A stretch of DNA of 64,000 bases, from NCBI RefSeq assembly GCF_024622045.1, contig NZ_JANKBP010000006.1. The stretch is one strand, 5' to 3'. Positions 8,590 through 17,037 of this stretch are shown in pieces. A model generated the notes under the pieces. The model saw only the letters and a list, made by a program, of their open reading frames with translations, was not told the origin of the DNA and did not search any database. This DNA comes from Rodentibacter caecimuris (GTDB lineage Bacteria > Pseudomonadota > Gammaproteobacteria > Enterobacterales > Pasteurellaceae). The translations under genes and the position numbers were made by a program. Numbering within the stretch: position 1 is the first letter of the stretch; each line of letters opens with the position of its first letter.

Positions 8590-9130
8590 ATGACAAGTCA
8601 ATCTGGCTACTGTTATACCCTCAATACAATTTTGATGTAGTTAGTTTTCATTTAACTTAAGGGTTTTACGAATCGTTTAAATTAGAATTGATGTTATTAA
8701 GTTTTGACCCGAATATTCTGTTTTCGGTATTGATGGTAAATAGGTGATCCTCACTTTTAGGGCAATGACCGTGCCGAATAAGTTAGTTATAACGAAACCG
8801 TCCCCCAAGCCCGCACTATCAGTCGAGACCAAATCCAAAATATTGGATGCAATCACATTACTAAAGTGGAATAAAGCAACATACTCAAGGCTATAAACTG
8901 ATATGTGAATGTCCATGGTGACACCATCACCACGTTGGTAATGATCTCAACACCGAAGTAGTGTAAACGGCATCTGGTATATTGGCTAGTTGTTTGAGCA
9001 GATTTTTTGAACAATTTGATTTGTAAGGTTATGAAACAGTAAGAATCAGTGGGCAGAGTGGTTTAATAATCATTAACTGAGAGGGGATGGAGTTGGTGGG
9101 GAATGTGTATATTGAGGAGGGACTTTGCAA
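8590..9130 (+). pseudogene. Decayed VgrG (type VI secretion spike) gene
   Basis: Several frames carry recognisable VgrG pieces in the right order. An ATG at 8590 opens MTSQSGYCYTL, a VgrG-like beginning. The next frame reads YNFDVVSFHLT, a stop in place of Glu, then SFKLELMLLSFDPNI, typical of the gp27-like domain at the VgrG N-terminus. Further on VNVHGDTITT resembles the repeated gp5-like motif, and near 9033 GYETVRISGQSGLIIIN, a stop, and ELVGNVYIEEG match the beta-helix end. The total is far shorter than the usual 600-700 residues, so large internal deletions must have occurred along with stops and frameshifts. No other type VI secretion gene is in the window. Identification is by motif memory, so confidence is moderate. 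Confidence 0.5.
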
Positions 9131-9530
9131 GTAAAATGCAGCTAGTGGAAAACGTTACGTGTTCTGAAATGGAAAATCATACGATAAATTTTCCTATAAT
9201 GCAGATTCACTTTTTCTTATCGCCTAATTCAATAGGACCATTAGTGGGAACCTATACGATATATGCTGATAGAAAATAAATTAGCAAAGATATTACTGAT
9301 GATAAAGGGGAAATTGAAAATAATATGAAGTTAAATTTATTAATCGTACTTATTATGAAATTTTAATGAGTTAAGGATTTGAAGTGAATTCTGAAAAAGA
9401 TGAAGTAGTGAACCAAGGTATTTACTTAGATTTAGGAAAACATAAATACTGCTTTGGAAAAATCTAAAAATTACGTAACGTTAATTGGAAAACTGATATA
9501 AGAAAAGGTAATTGTATGATTAGACACAAA
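9131..9530 (+). pseudogene. Decayed coding remnant downstream of VgrG relic
   Basis: Frames here still read protein-like: SLFL followed closely by GPLVGTYTIYADRK in an adjacent frame, then ISKDITDDKGEIENN, NRTYYEI and EKDEVVNQGIYLDLGKHKYC, separated by stops and frameshifts. Pieces such as DITDDKGEIE resemble linkers found in VgrG extensions and cargo proteins. I infer the tail of the vgrG gene or an adjacent effector or adaptor gene; no function can be assigned. Confidence 0.3.
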
Positions 9531-9536
9531 AAATAA

Positions 9537-10045
9537 GGGGTTGCCCTAGATAACTTGGCTAATCTATTCTTCACTAGATGTTTTAAAATGGAAATCAGAG
9601 ATTTTTTATATCTCTGTGATTGCAACTTGCATTCCCTTAAACAGAGCTTAAAATGCGCTGCACTTTAGAATACCCTTAAACTTGTACAAATGACCTTATT
9701 TGGTTCCAAAAATTCTCAATTTCGTTTATGTGCTCATGATTTTCAGTAAAATGTGTGTTGCGATGAGTGCAAAATCGGCTAAATTCATCATCAAGGAGAT
9801 CATAACTACGATAGATATCGGTACAAGTCTGACTCTAGCTTCTCTCTAATAATCGGGAGCAATGTTGATTGTGTATTCGGTACAGCAACGGTATAAATCT
9901 TACCATTAAGTTTGGGAAAACCAAATACTGCGGCTTTGCCCCATGCATAATGCCGCCTTTACTTTGAGCGTCATTGGAATAGCTTTCATCGGCTTTAATT
10001 TCACCATAAAGCACTCTATTTAGACAACAAGCTATTGCAAATAGG
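9537..10045 (-). pseudogene. IS1016-like (IS1595 family) insertion sequence relic
   Basis: The minus strand carries broken pieces of an IS1016-type transposase in correct order: GEIKADESY (the DDE region with the first acidic residue), then FGFPKLNGKIYTVAVPNTQSTLLPIIREK, SYDLLDDEFSRF, and HRNTHFTENHEHINEIENFWNQ. At least three frameshifts and a stop separate them, and the N-terminal third is missing. The sequence GGGGTTGCCCTAGATAAC at 9537 may be one terminal inverted repeat; I could not find a clear partner near 10060-10100. The element is dead and lies directly beside the VgrG relic. Confidence 0.7.
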
Positions 10046-10172
10046 GTAACTAAAATTGTAAATAATGACCTAAATGATAGAATATCTAGTACAGTAAGAT
10101 TTTAAATAGTATAAACTAATGTTCCTAGAGGATATATAAGAGTTATTTTAATGTTTTTTAATTTATTACCTC

Positions 10173-10823
10173 TCAGGTTTCTAATGAATGCGAGAAACGA
10201 ACGATTAATTCTAGGCAACCTTGTACAATCCAACCGATTCCAGCGGCAAAAATAAGCGTGCCGATACCCACTGTTCCTCCCAGAAAAAAACCGAATAAGC
10301 AAACCGATATTTCAATAGCGGTACGGACGAATCCTACTTTTAGGTGGAAGCGTTGACAAATCCCCACCATAAGCCCGTCACGAGGGCCCGCCCCCAAATG
10401 GCAAGTGAGATATAATGCTGTGCCTAACCCATAGAGAAAAATCCCGATTATTCCAAAAGCCATGCGTGACAAAAGTGCGGTCGGTTCCGGTAGAATTTTT
10501 GTCGTAATGTCTAAGAAAAAAGCAATCATAATAATATTTAGAAGAGTGCCTAGTCCAAAACGTAGTTTTAAAGGTAGCCATGCCAACATTACTACAACGC
10601 TGATAAAAAACGATGTCCAACCAATGCTGATTCCACTTTGTAAGGCAATGCCTTGAGAAAGTACTGTCCAAGGCGTGGAACCAAAATTGGACAATACAAT
10701 TAGCCCGTCGCCAATTCCCAATATCGCTAATGCAAATAACAACACGCAGATCGTTTTACTTTCTATCGACCATAATGAACTTGCCGCCCAGTTTGTATGA
10801 GGTATTGCTCGTGCTTTTTTCAT
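10173..10823 (-). CDS. YczE/YitT-family integral membrane protein
   Basis: The protein has 216 residues with about five or six membrane helices. Family-like features are LGIGDGLIVLSNFGSTPWTVLSQGIAL near the N-terminus, YGLGTALYLTCHLGAGPRDGLMVGI in the middle and GTVGIGTLIFAAGIGWIVQGCLE at the end; the two PWT and GPRDGLM segments look like an internal duplication. I place it in the YczE/YyaS/YitT group of small membrane proteins, whose function is unknown. It lies behind the SMR gene on the same strand with a 150-bp gap and is followed by the IS1016-like relic. Confidence 0.75.
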   Translation of the reverse strand: MKKARAIPHTNWAASSLWSIESKTICVLLFALAILGIGDGLIVLSNFGSTPWTVLSQGIALQSGISIGWTSFFISVVVMLAWLPLKLRFGLGTLLNIIMIAFFLDITTKILPEPTALLSRMAFGIIGIFLYGLGTALYLTCHLGAGPRDGLMVGICQRFHLKVGFVRTAIEISVCLFGFFLGGTVGIGTLIFAAGIGWIVQGCLELIVRFSHSLET

Positions 10824-10975
10824 AACGTACCTATGATTAAGAAGATATGGCTATCATAAAGGGGAATAAGTGAAAGGCAAAACACTTTAATACCATATTA
10901 TATAGCGAAATTAACTATGTAGATTTTCACTTTTTGTGAAATCTAGGTATTGGTTAATGTAGGAAACCGCTCTTT

Positions 10976-11305
10976 TTAATGGGAGACTCTTGAAAATAGG
11001 TTAATAACCAACACGCCGGCAATAATTAACCCGATTCCAATTGTTCCAGCCGTATCAATTTTTTGTCCAAAAGCAAAATAGGCAACGACTGCCGTAAGGA
11101 CAATCCCCACCCCTGACCAAATGGCGTAAACCAAACCAACGGGTAAAGAACGAAAAATAATTGAAACAAAATAAAAAGAAATTGCATAGAGCGTGAGTGA
11201 GCCTACGGTAGGAAGAAGTTTGGTAAAACCATCGCTCAGTTTTAATAAATTTGTTGCAGCAATTTCTAAGCAAATGGAAATTGCGAGTAAAATCCAAGGG
11301 TTCAT
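10976..11305 (-). CDS. Small multidrug resistance (SMR) efflux protein
   Basis: The protein has 109 residues, close to EmrE (110). I use the internal ATG at 11305 rather than the one at 11320: it has GAGGAA eight bases upstream, and it puts the essential membrane Glu at residue 14 (ISICLEIAATNLLK), exactly as in EmrE. Four hydrophobic helices follow, with LPVGLVYAIWSGVGIVL (helix 3) and GTIGIGLIIAGVLVINLFSR (helix 4). It should be an antiparallel or parallel dimer that exchanges protons for lipophilic cations. The exact substrate cannot be told. It starts about 25 bp behind the terminator hairpin at 11331-11352. Confidence 0.85.
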   Translation of the reverse strand: MNPWILLAISICLEIAATNLLKLSDGFTKLLPTVGSLTLYAISFYFVSIIFRSLPVGLVYAIWSGVGIVLTAVVAYFAFGQKIDTAGTIGIGLIIAGVLVINLFSRVSH

Positions 11306-11330
11306 TTGTTTATTCCTCATGAAATAAAAA

Positions 11331-11352
11331 AGAGATGCAATTAGGCATCTCT
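11331..11352 (-). terminator. Intrinsic terminator of the phospho-sugar mutase gene
   Basis: The stem AGAGATGC / GCATCTCT with a six-base loop is followed on the minus strand by TTTTTTATTTC, a good U-run. It lies 30 bp behind the mutase stop and upstream of the SMR gene. A shorter T-run on the other side makes it partly bidirectional. Confidence 0.85.
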
Positions 11353-11381
11353 TTTATTGCATTATCGTAACTGTTTAATTA

Positions 11382-13040
11382 TTAACATTCTTGTTTGCCG
11401 TAGGCATCTTGGCGAAGAATGTTACGCACGCCTTCATCAAAATCAGCAAGCACTTGTTCTGCATTTTTCGGATCGGTACCCCGTGCATCCAAATAGAATT
11501 TAATTTTCGGTTCGGTACCGGAAGGACGAACGATTAAGCGACCACCGTTTTCAAGTGTGAACACCAGAATATCACTTTGACGATCGGTTTTGGTGTGGTC
11601 AATCAATTGTGTCACATTCACACCGCCGATGATACTTGGCGGTGTATTGCGAAGTGCGGTCATTAATTTACCGATTTCGGCAAGATCGCTGACACGAATA
11701 GAGATTTGTCCGCTTACATAAGCGCCAAATTCTTGAGTAAATTCATCGGCATAATCCGCCAAGGTTTTACCTTGTTTTTTCAAGTTACGAACAAGATCTA
11801 AGAACATAATCGCCGCCGAGATACCGTCTTTATCGCGTACTTTATCCGGATCAACTAAATAACCGAGCGCTTCTTCAAAGCCGAATAATAAGCCCTGTAC
11901 TTTACCGATATATTTGAAACCGGTTAAGGTTTCTTCCGATTGGAAACCGTACTTTTTGGCAATTTCCGCTAGTGCCGGTGAGGAAACGAGCGAGCAAGCC
12001 AATACTCCTTGTTTGCCTTGTGCATGGTATTGTTTGGCTAAATACCAACCTAAGAAACACCCCACCACATTGCCGTGTAAAGATTTCCAGTTACCTTCCG
12101 CATCAGGTACGGCAACGGCTAAACGATCAGCATCAGGGTCGTTTGCGATAATAAATTCTGCATTGTTTTCTTTCGCCACTTTAATTGCAAGATCCAAGGC
12201 GCCTTTTTCTTCCGGATTAGGGAAATTAACCGTTGGGAAAGAGCCGTCCGGCCAGACTTGTTCTGCGACAATATGAGGTTGTGGTAAACCCGCTTTGGCT
12301 AGCGTTTTGCTTAGGACTTCATAACCCACGCCGTGCATAGCGGTGTACACATAGTTGATGTCGCATTGCGGTTCTTTGGCGAGAGAGGCGGTTTTCGTAA
12401 TATAAGCCTCCACCACTTCATCATTTAATACCACATAATCATCACTACGCGGTAAATCTTGAATATTGCCGGCTGCGACCTTGTCGATTAATGCGGCAAT
12501 TTGTTGATCGGCAGGGGAAACGATTTGACCGCCACCGTTGGCCTTACCCAAATAGACTTTATAACCGTTATCTTCAGGTGGGTTGTGACTTGCGGTCACC
12601 ATCACGCCTGCTGTGGTGTCGAAATATTGAATCGCATAAGCTAATACCGGCGTTGGCAGTTTGCGTGGTAACAAATACGCTTTCACGCCGGCGCCCGCCA
12701 TAATCTCCGCGGTATCGCGTGCAAACACATCTGAATTTTTACGTCCGTCGTAGCCTATCACGATAGAAGGTTGCTTGTCGTAGTCTTTCAAGAAATCCGC
12801 TAAACCGCCGGCGGCTTGCGCCACTAAAACACGGTTCATCCCCATTGAACCGGCTTGTAAGGGGCCGCGTAAGCCGGCAGTACCAAATTGCAAACGACCG
12901 TCAAAACGAGCCTGTAATTCAGCTTCGGCTTTTACATCGCCTTCTTTTGCCGCTTCTAAAAGTGCGGTTAATTCTGCACGGGTTTCTGCATCAGGATCCT
13001 GGTTTAACCAATTTTGTGCTATATCAAAAAGAGTTGCCAT
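11382..13040 (-). CDS. Phosphoglucomutase/phosphomannomutase (alpha-D-phosphohexomutase)
   Basis: This 552-residue cytoplasmic enzyme interconverts hexose 1- and 6-phosphates. It has the four-domain phosphohexomutase plan: FGTAGLRG near residue 53, IGYDGRKNSDVFARD, the active-site loop VMVTASHNPPEDNGYKVY with the phospho-Ser, the metal loop ANDPDADRLAVAV (three Asp), the sugar-specificity loop GFEEALGYLVDPDKVRDKDG, and the phosphate-binding RPSGTEPKIKFYLD. It belongs to the longer PgcA/YhxB-like group rather than ManB or GlmM. A relative in Haemophilus influenzae is annotated as phosphomannomutase, but glucose specificity is equally possible. Starts at ATG 13040; transcription should end at the hairpin at 11331-11352. 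Confidence 0.88.
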   Translation of the reverse strand: MATLFDIAQNWLNQDPDAETRAELTALLEAAKEGDVKAEAELQARFDGRLQFGTAGLRGPLQAGSMGMNRVLVAQAAGGLADFLKDYDKQPSIVIGYDGRKNSDVFARDTAEIMAGAGVKAYLLPRKLPTPVLAYAIQYFDTTAGVMVTASHNPPEDNGYKVYLGKANGGGQIVSPADQQIAALIDKVAAGNIQDLPRSDDYVVLNDEVVEAYITKTASLAKEPQCDINYVYTAMHGVGYEVLSKTLAKAGLPQPHIVAEQVWPDGSFPTVNFPNPEEKGALDLAIKVAKENNAEFIIANDPDADRLAVAVPDAEGNWKSLHGNVVGCFLGWYLAKQYHAQGKQGVLACSLVSSPALAEIAKKYGFQSEETLTGFKYIGKVQGLLFGFEEALGYLVDPDKVRDKDGISAAIMFLDLVRNLKKQGKTLADYADEFTQEFGAYVSGQISIRVSDLAEIGKLMTALRNTPPSIIGGVNVTQLIDHTKTDRQSDILVFTLENGGRLIVRPSGTEPKIKFYLDARGTDPKNAEQVLADFDEGVRNILRQDAYGKQEC

Positions 13041-13220
13041 AATTTCACCTTCTTAAGTTAAAAGAAATATTCTCGCTAGACTATCGGAAAACGATTGAAG
13101 TTCAAAGGCTTATTTACTGAAAGTTTGATCTGTTTAACACTTTTTATTCGTCTAATCGTTTACTTAAAAAACGGTATTTGATTTTTTATGTTAAGTGATG
13201 TCTGGGGTTATTGATCAACC

Positions 13221-13787
13221 TTATAGTAGTAGCGCCGAACCCCATTTTATAATGTCAAAAAAGAATTTATTTTGATTGGTTGCAACACCGTCAGTATTTT
13301 TTTGTGTGCCGCCTTCATTCTTTGAATTATCCACCATGCCGTTTTTATATTGCCCTTTCACGACATCTAAGTCATCACGTGCTTGGGTGCGTAAAATTAG
13401 GCAGTTTTTATTTTCCAACGGTTCAACATTAGCTATTTCCGTCCGAAATTTTTTAAATTGATACGTGGCGTAATTCATCGATTTTTCATCGTTCTGAATG
13501 ATTTTGACATAATCTTCACCAATAATTTTTTCCAATGGATAGAAAAAAATATATTGGGAGTGAATATAACTGTCCTCTTTAGCGAAATGCTGTTGCTGAA
13601 TACGGGTGAGATTGGGATAAATGCATTGTTCCGCCTGTTTGCTGGCTATCGCCCATTGTTTCGCATTTTTATCCGACAGTTGATAATCCGCCCCCGCAAA
13701 TTCGGCCGGAATAGGGGATTGTGAAGCGTTGAAAAAGCTGCAAGCACTGAGTAATAGTATGCTGCCGAGTGTAAAAATAAATTTCAT
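13221..13787 (-). CDS. Lipoprotein, DUF5358-like
   Basis: The protein has 188 residues and a clear lipoprotein signal: MKFIFTLGSILLLSACS with the lipobox LSAC, so Cys16 should be lipidated. The mature part (FAGADYQLSDKNAKQWAIASKQAEQC, QQQHFAKEDSYIHSQYIFFYPLEKIIG) matches what I recall of DUF5358, a family found mainly in Pasteurellaceae. No function is known. It ends with a short hydrophobic stretch (IIKWGSALLL) that could be a tail anchor or a frame artefact. It stands alone between the mutase and menB. Confidence 0.65.
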   Translation of the reverse strand: MKFIFTLGSILLLSACSFFNASQSPIPAEFAGADYQLSDKNAKQWAIASKQAEQCIYPNLTRIQQQHFAKEDSYIHSQYIFFYPLEKIIGEDYVKIIQNDEKSMNYATYQFKKFRTEIANVEPLENKNCLILRTQARDDLDVVKGQYKNGMVDNSKNEGGTQKNTDGVATNQNKFFFDIIKWGSALLL

Positions 13788-13934
13788 ATTTGATCTCGAG
13801 AGATTGCTTTAATGTGGACGAAATTTTAGCAATAAGCACAGAATAGATAAAGGCTGAAATAAATTTTCATTTTCCCGAACCGAAAAACTTCCGTTATAAT
13901 GACCGCACTTTTCATTAATTAAAAAGGAATATTC

Positions 13935-14792
13935 ATGCAAAATCCAAAAGATGATGTGCTTTATGCACCCGTTGAATGGGTCGATCACAGTGAGGGCTAT
14001 ACGGACATTCGTTATCATAAGTCCACCGATGGTATTGCAAAAATCACCATTAACCGCCCTGAAGTGCGTAATGCCTTCCGTCCGCAAACCGTAAAAGAAA
14101 TGATTCATGCCTTTTCTGATGCCCGTTTTGATGAAAAAATCGGGGTAATTGTTCTGACCGGCGAAGGTGAAAAAGCATTTTGTTCCGGCGGAGATCAGAA
14201 AATTCGTGGGGATTACGGCGGCTACAAAGATGAAAGCGGCGTACATCATCTAAATGTATTGGATTTCCAACGGGATATTCGTACTTGTCCAAAACCGGTG
14301 GTGGCAATGGTGGCTGGTTATGCCATTGGCGGCGGCCATGTATTACATATGTTATGTGATTTAACCATTGCCGCGGATAATGCTATTTTTGGTCAAACGG
14401 GGCCGAAAGTAGGATCCTTTGACGGTGGTTGGGGGGCAAGCTATATGGCGCGTTTAGTCGGTCAGAAAAAAGCCCGTGAAATTTGGTTCTTATGTCGTCA
14501 GTATAATGCGCAAGAAGCCTTGGATATGGGCTTAGTGAATACCGTAGTACCTTATGCCGATCTTGAAAAAGAAACCGTGCGTTGGTGCCGTGAGATGTTG
14601 CGTAACAGCCCGATTGCTTTACGTTGTTTAAAAGCCGCATTAAATGCGGATTGCGACGGTCAATCCGGTTTACAAGAGCTCGCAGGCAATGCCACTATGT
14701 TGTTCTATATGACGGAAGAAGGTCAAGAAGGTCGCAATGCGTTTAATGAAAAACGTGCGCCGGACTTCAGTAAATTCAGACGTAATCCTTAA
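13935..14792 (+). CDS. menB: 1,4-dihydroxy-2-naphthoyl-CoA synthase
   Basis: This 285-residue crotonase-fold enzyme closes the second ring of menaquinone by converting o-succinylbenzoyl-CoA to DHNA-CoA. It shows the crotonase signature and MenB-specific stretches: ITINRPEVRNAFRPQTV, AFCSGGDQKIRGDYGGY, AMVAGYAIGGGHVLHMLCDLTIAA, the catalytic-loop FGQTGPKVGSFDGGWGASYMA, and LVNTVVPYADLEKET. The length matches E. coli MenB (285). An uptake signal lies in the upstream region and an AAGGA site precedes the start. It pairs with menC downstream, separated by an uptake-signal hairpin, and menaquinone is the electron carrier the nrf system in this window needs. Confidence 0.97.
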   Translation: MQNPKDDVLYAPVEWVDHSEGYTDIRYHKSTDGIAKITINRPEVRNAFRPQTVKEMIHAFSDARFDEKIGVIVLTGEGEKAFCSGGDQKIRGDYGGYKDESGVHHLNVLDFQRDIRTCPKPVVAMVAGYAIGGGHVLHMLCDLTIAADNAIFGQTGPKVGSFDGGWGASYMARLVGQKKAREIWFLCRQYNAQEALDMGLVNTVVPYADLEKETVRWCREMLRNSPIALRCLKAALNADCDGQSGLQELAGNATMLFYMTEEGQEGRNAFNEKRAPDFSKFRRNP

Positions 14793-14802
14793 TTATTCAG
14801 TC

Positions 14803-14832
14803 AAAAGTGCGGTTTATTTCAACCGCACTTTT
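14803..14832 (+). terminator. Terminator made of two inverted uptake signals
   Basis: AAAAGTGCGGTT pairs with AACCGCACTTTT across a six-base loop and is followed by more T. It lies 10 bp behind the menB stop. Each arm contains one uptake-signal core, so the hairpin serves both as a probable intrinsic terminator and as two uptake sites. Confidence 0.8.
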
Positions 14833-14846
14833 TGTAAGCAAAATTT

Positions 14847-15839
14847 ATGACAATTCGACACTATAATCTTTATCGTTATTCTATTCCTGTTGATAGCCAA
14901 CTCATTTTGCGGGGGCGCTTTCTAAAACGTCGTGAAGGCTTGCTCGTGCGTATCCAATGTCAGCATAATGAAGGTTGGGGAGAAATTGCGCCGTTGCCGG
15001 GATTTAGTGAAGAATCCTTAGAAATGGCGGAAAGCCAAGCGATACAATGGCTTGTCGATTGGGATGTGGCACGTAGTCGTGATGAAAAATTATCTCTTGA
15101 TGGGCTTTATCCGTCCGTAGCCTTTGGCTTGAGCTGTGCACTGGCAGAACTCAAGGGTAAACTCAATGCAGAGGGAAATTATCACACTGCTCCTTTGTGT
15201 TATGGCGATCCCGATGAGCTTTATGGAAAATTATCCCATCTTTCCGGTGAGAAAGTGGCAAAAATCAAAGTGGGGATGTATGAAGCTAACCGAGACGGGT
15301 TGATCGCGGATATGTTTTTAGAAGCCATTCCCGACTTACAACTGCGTCTTGATGCAAACTGTCGTTGGTCGCTTGAAAAAGCATTGTTGTTTGCGGCAAA
15401 AATAAAACCGGCGCATCGTGCCCGCATTCAATTTTTGGAAGAGCCTTGTCATACGCAGGAACTAAGCCTTGAGTTTGCGGCTCAATCTGGAATTGCTATT
15501 GCTTGGGACGAATCGTTACGAGCTCCTGATTTTCAGCTTAAAAAAGCGCCTCAGCTGATGGCAATTGTGATTAAGCCGACATTAATCGGTTCCCTTGAGC
15601 GCTGTATTGAATTAATCAAAAAAGCTCATACGTTGGGATTAAAAGCAGTGATTAGTTCAAGTATTGAAAGTAGCTTTGGCTTAACCCAACTGGCACGAAT
15701 GGCACAACAATATACACCGAATGTGACACCGGGTTTAGATACGTTGGATTTAATGGCTTATCAAGTGCTTCGTCCATGGAAAGAATCGACATTACCGCTT
15801 ATTGATTTGGATTCCGAATTGATCACAAGGATTATCTGA
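14847..15839 (+). CDS. menC: o-Succinylbenzoate synthase
   Basis: This 330-residue enolase-superfamily enzyme dehydrates SHCHC to o-succinylbenzoate in menaquinone synthesis. The barrel contains the expected metal and base residues: KIKVGMYEANRDG (the KxK-type catalytic Lys), LRLDANCRWS (first metal Asp), IQFLEEPC (second, Glu) and IAWDESLRAPDF (third, Asp), followed by IVIKPTLIGSLERCIELI (second catalytic Lys) and ISSSIESSFGL. Length is near the E. coli enzyme (320). It lies 54 bp behind menB on the same strand, past a hairpin that may reduce read-through. Confidence 0.95.
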   Translation: MTIRHYNLYRYSIPVDSQLILRGRFLKRREGLLVRIQCQHNEGWGEIAPLPGFSEESLEMAESQAIQWLVDWDVARSRDEKLSLDGLYPSVAFGLSCALAELKGKLNAEGNYHTAPLCYGDPDELYGKLSHLSGEKVAKIKVGMYEANRDGLIADMFLEAIPDLQLRLDANCRWSLEKALLFAAKIKPAHRARIQFLEEPCHTQELSLEFAAQSGIAIAWDESLRAPDFQLKKAPQLMAIVIKPTLIGSLERCIELIKKAHTLGLKAVISSSIESSFGLTQLARMAQQYTPNVTPGLDTLDLMAYQVLRPWKESTLPLIDLDSELITRII

Positions 15840-15896
15840 TTCGACCACCGTTTATTGAAAAATCCGTATAATGCACAACCTTAAAAGGAAGAGAAA

Positions 15897-16346
15897 ATGT
15901 CGCAAAAATCCCGAATTTTGTTACTAAATGGCCCGAACTTAAATATGTTAGGCGTGCGTGAGCCTAAACATTACGGTAGTTTATCCCTTACGGTCATTGA
16001 AGAAAATTTGAAAGCATTAGCTAACCGGCACAATATTGAACTGGATTGTTTCCAAGCAAATAGCGAGGAAAAATTGATTGAGAAAATCCACCAAAGTTTC
16101 CAAACGATAGATTTTATTTTAATTAATCCTGCCGCTTATACGCATACGAGCGTAGCTTTGCGAGACGCGTTATTGGCGGTATCCATTCCTTTTGTGGAAA
16201 TTCATTTGTCTAACGTACACAAACGTGAGCCGTTTCGTCATCATTCTTATTTTAGTGATGTTGCGGAAGGTGTGATTTGCGGGTTTGGCGCAAAGGGGTA
16301 TGAATTTGCCTTTTTATTTGCCTTGGATTTTTTGGCGAAAAAGTAA
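15897..16346 (+). CDS. aroQ: 3-Dehydroquinate dehydratase, type II
   Basis: The product has 149 residues, the usual size of the dodecameric type II enzyme that converts 3-dehydroquinate to 3-dehydroshikimate. Diagnostic stretches are ILLLNGPNLNMLGVREPKHYG (active-site Tyr), DFILINPAAYTHTSVALRDALL and the HLSNVHKREPFRHHSYFSDVAEGVICGFGAKGYEFA region, which contain the catalytic Asn and His. It has a clean GGAAGAGAA ribosome-binding site. It precedes accB, the same order I recall in other gamma-proteobacteria. Confidence 0.97.
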   Translation: MSQKSRILLLNGPNLNMLGVREPKHYGSLSLTVIEENLKALANRHNIELDCFQANSEEKLIEKIHQSFQTIDFILINPAAYTHTSVALRDALLAVSIPFVEIHLSNVHKREPFRHHSYFSDVAEGVICGFGAKGYEFAFLFALDFLAKK

Positions 16347-16515
16347 TGAAAATAAGCATTTTAGGCGAAATTCATAGAATTTTATCGCAATTTAGCTAAA
16401 TTTAATGTAATCTTTGCCTGTTTAAAGACAAGTTTATAACTGATCGCAATTTTGTGTACTTAATTTGGATAGATAAAAGTGCGGTCAAAAATTTTATTCT
16501 TTTAGGAAGAACATA

Positions 16516-16977
16516 ATGGACATTCGTAAAATTAAAAAACTGATCGAATTAGTGGAAGAATCAGGTATCACTGAATTAGAAGTTCAAGAAGAAGAGGGGA
16601 CGGTTCGTATTAGTCGTGCCGCTCCTGCCGTTGTACCGGCGGCGGTACAATATTCCGCACCTGTTGCGGCACCGGCAGTTGTACCGGCTCAGGTCAATGC
16701 ACCTGCGCCAACTGCTGCTCAGGCAGTGTCTGAAGAAGTGGTTGGTCACCAAGTTCGTTCCCCGATGGTTGGCACATTCTACCGTAGCCCAAGCCCGGAA
16801 GCGAAAGCATTTGTTGATGTAGGACAGTCGGTTAAAGTCGGTGATACGCTTTGTATCGTTGAGGCAATGAAAATGATGAACCGTATTGAAGCGGACAAAG
16901 CCGGCGTAGTAAAAGCAATCCTCGTCAATGATGGCGAGCCGGTTGAATTTGATCAACCATTGATCGTTATCGAATAA
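16516..16977 (+). CDS. accB: Biotin carboxyl carrier protein of acetyl-CoA carboxylase
   Basis: This 153-residue protein carries biotin for malonyl-CoA synthesis. It has the N-terminal MDIRKIKKLIELVEESGITELEVQE helix, a flexible Ala/Pro/Val-rich linker (about residues 35-75), and the C-terminal biotinyl domain (HQVRSPMVGTFYRSPSPEAKAF) with the biotin-attachment Lys in CIVEAMKMMNRIEAD. An uptake signal lies 40 bp upstream. It is followed by a perfect 12-bp-stem hairpin before accC, so the two subunits may be made in unequal amounts. Confidence 0.97.
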   Translation: MDIRKIKKLIELVEESGITELEVQEEEGTVRISRAAPAVVPAAVQYSAPVAAPAVVPAQVNAPAPTAAQAVSEEVVGHQVRSPMVGTFYRSPSPEAKAFVDVGQSVKVGDTLCIVEAMKMMNRIEADKAGVVKAILVNDGEPVEFDQPLIVIE

Positions 16978-16992
16978 TCCTATCAATTATCC

Positions 16993-17018
16993 AAAATGGC
17001 GGGCTTGCCCGCCATTTT
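16993..17018 (+). terminator. Hairpin between accB and accC
   Basis: AAAATGGCGGGC pairs perfectly with GCCCGCCATTTT around a two-base loop and continues into TT. It lies 15 bp behind accB and 19 bp before the accC start. It looks like an intrinsic terminator or attenuator inside the operon. Confidence 0.8.
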
Positions 17019-17037
17019 TTAACAAGTGGAATTTCTT

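Noticed and set aside
8677..8916. A 79-codon minus-strand open frame
   Set aside because: It is antisense to the VgrG relic, whose plus-strand frames make far better sense.
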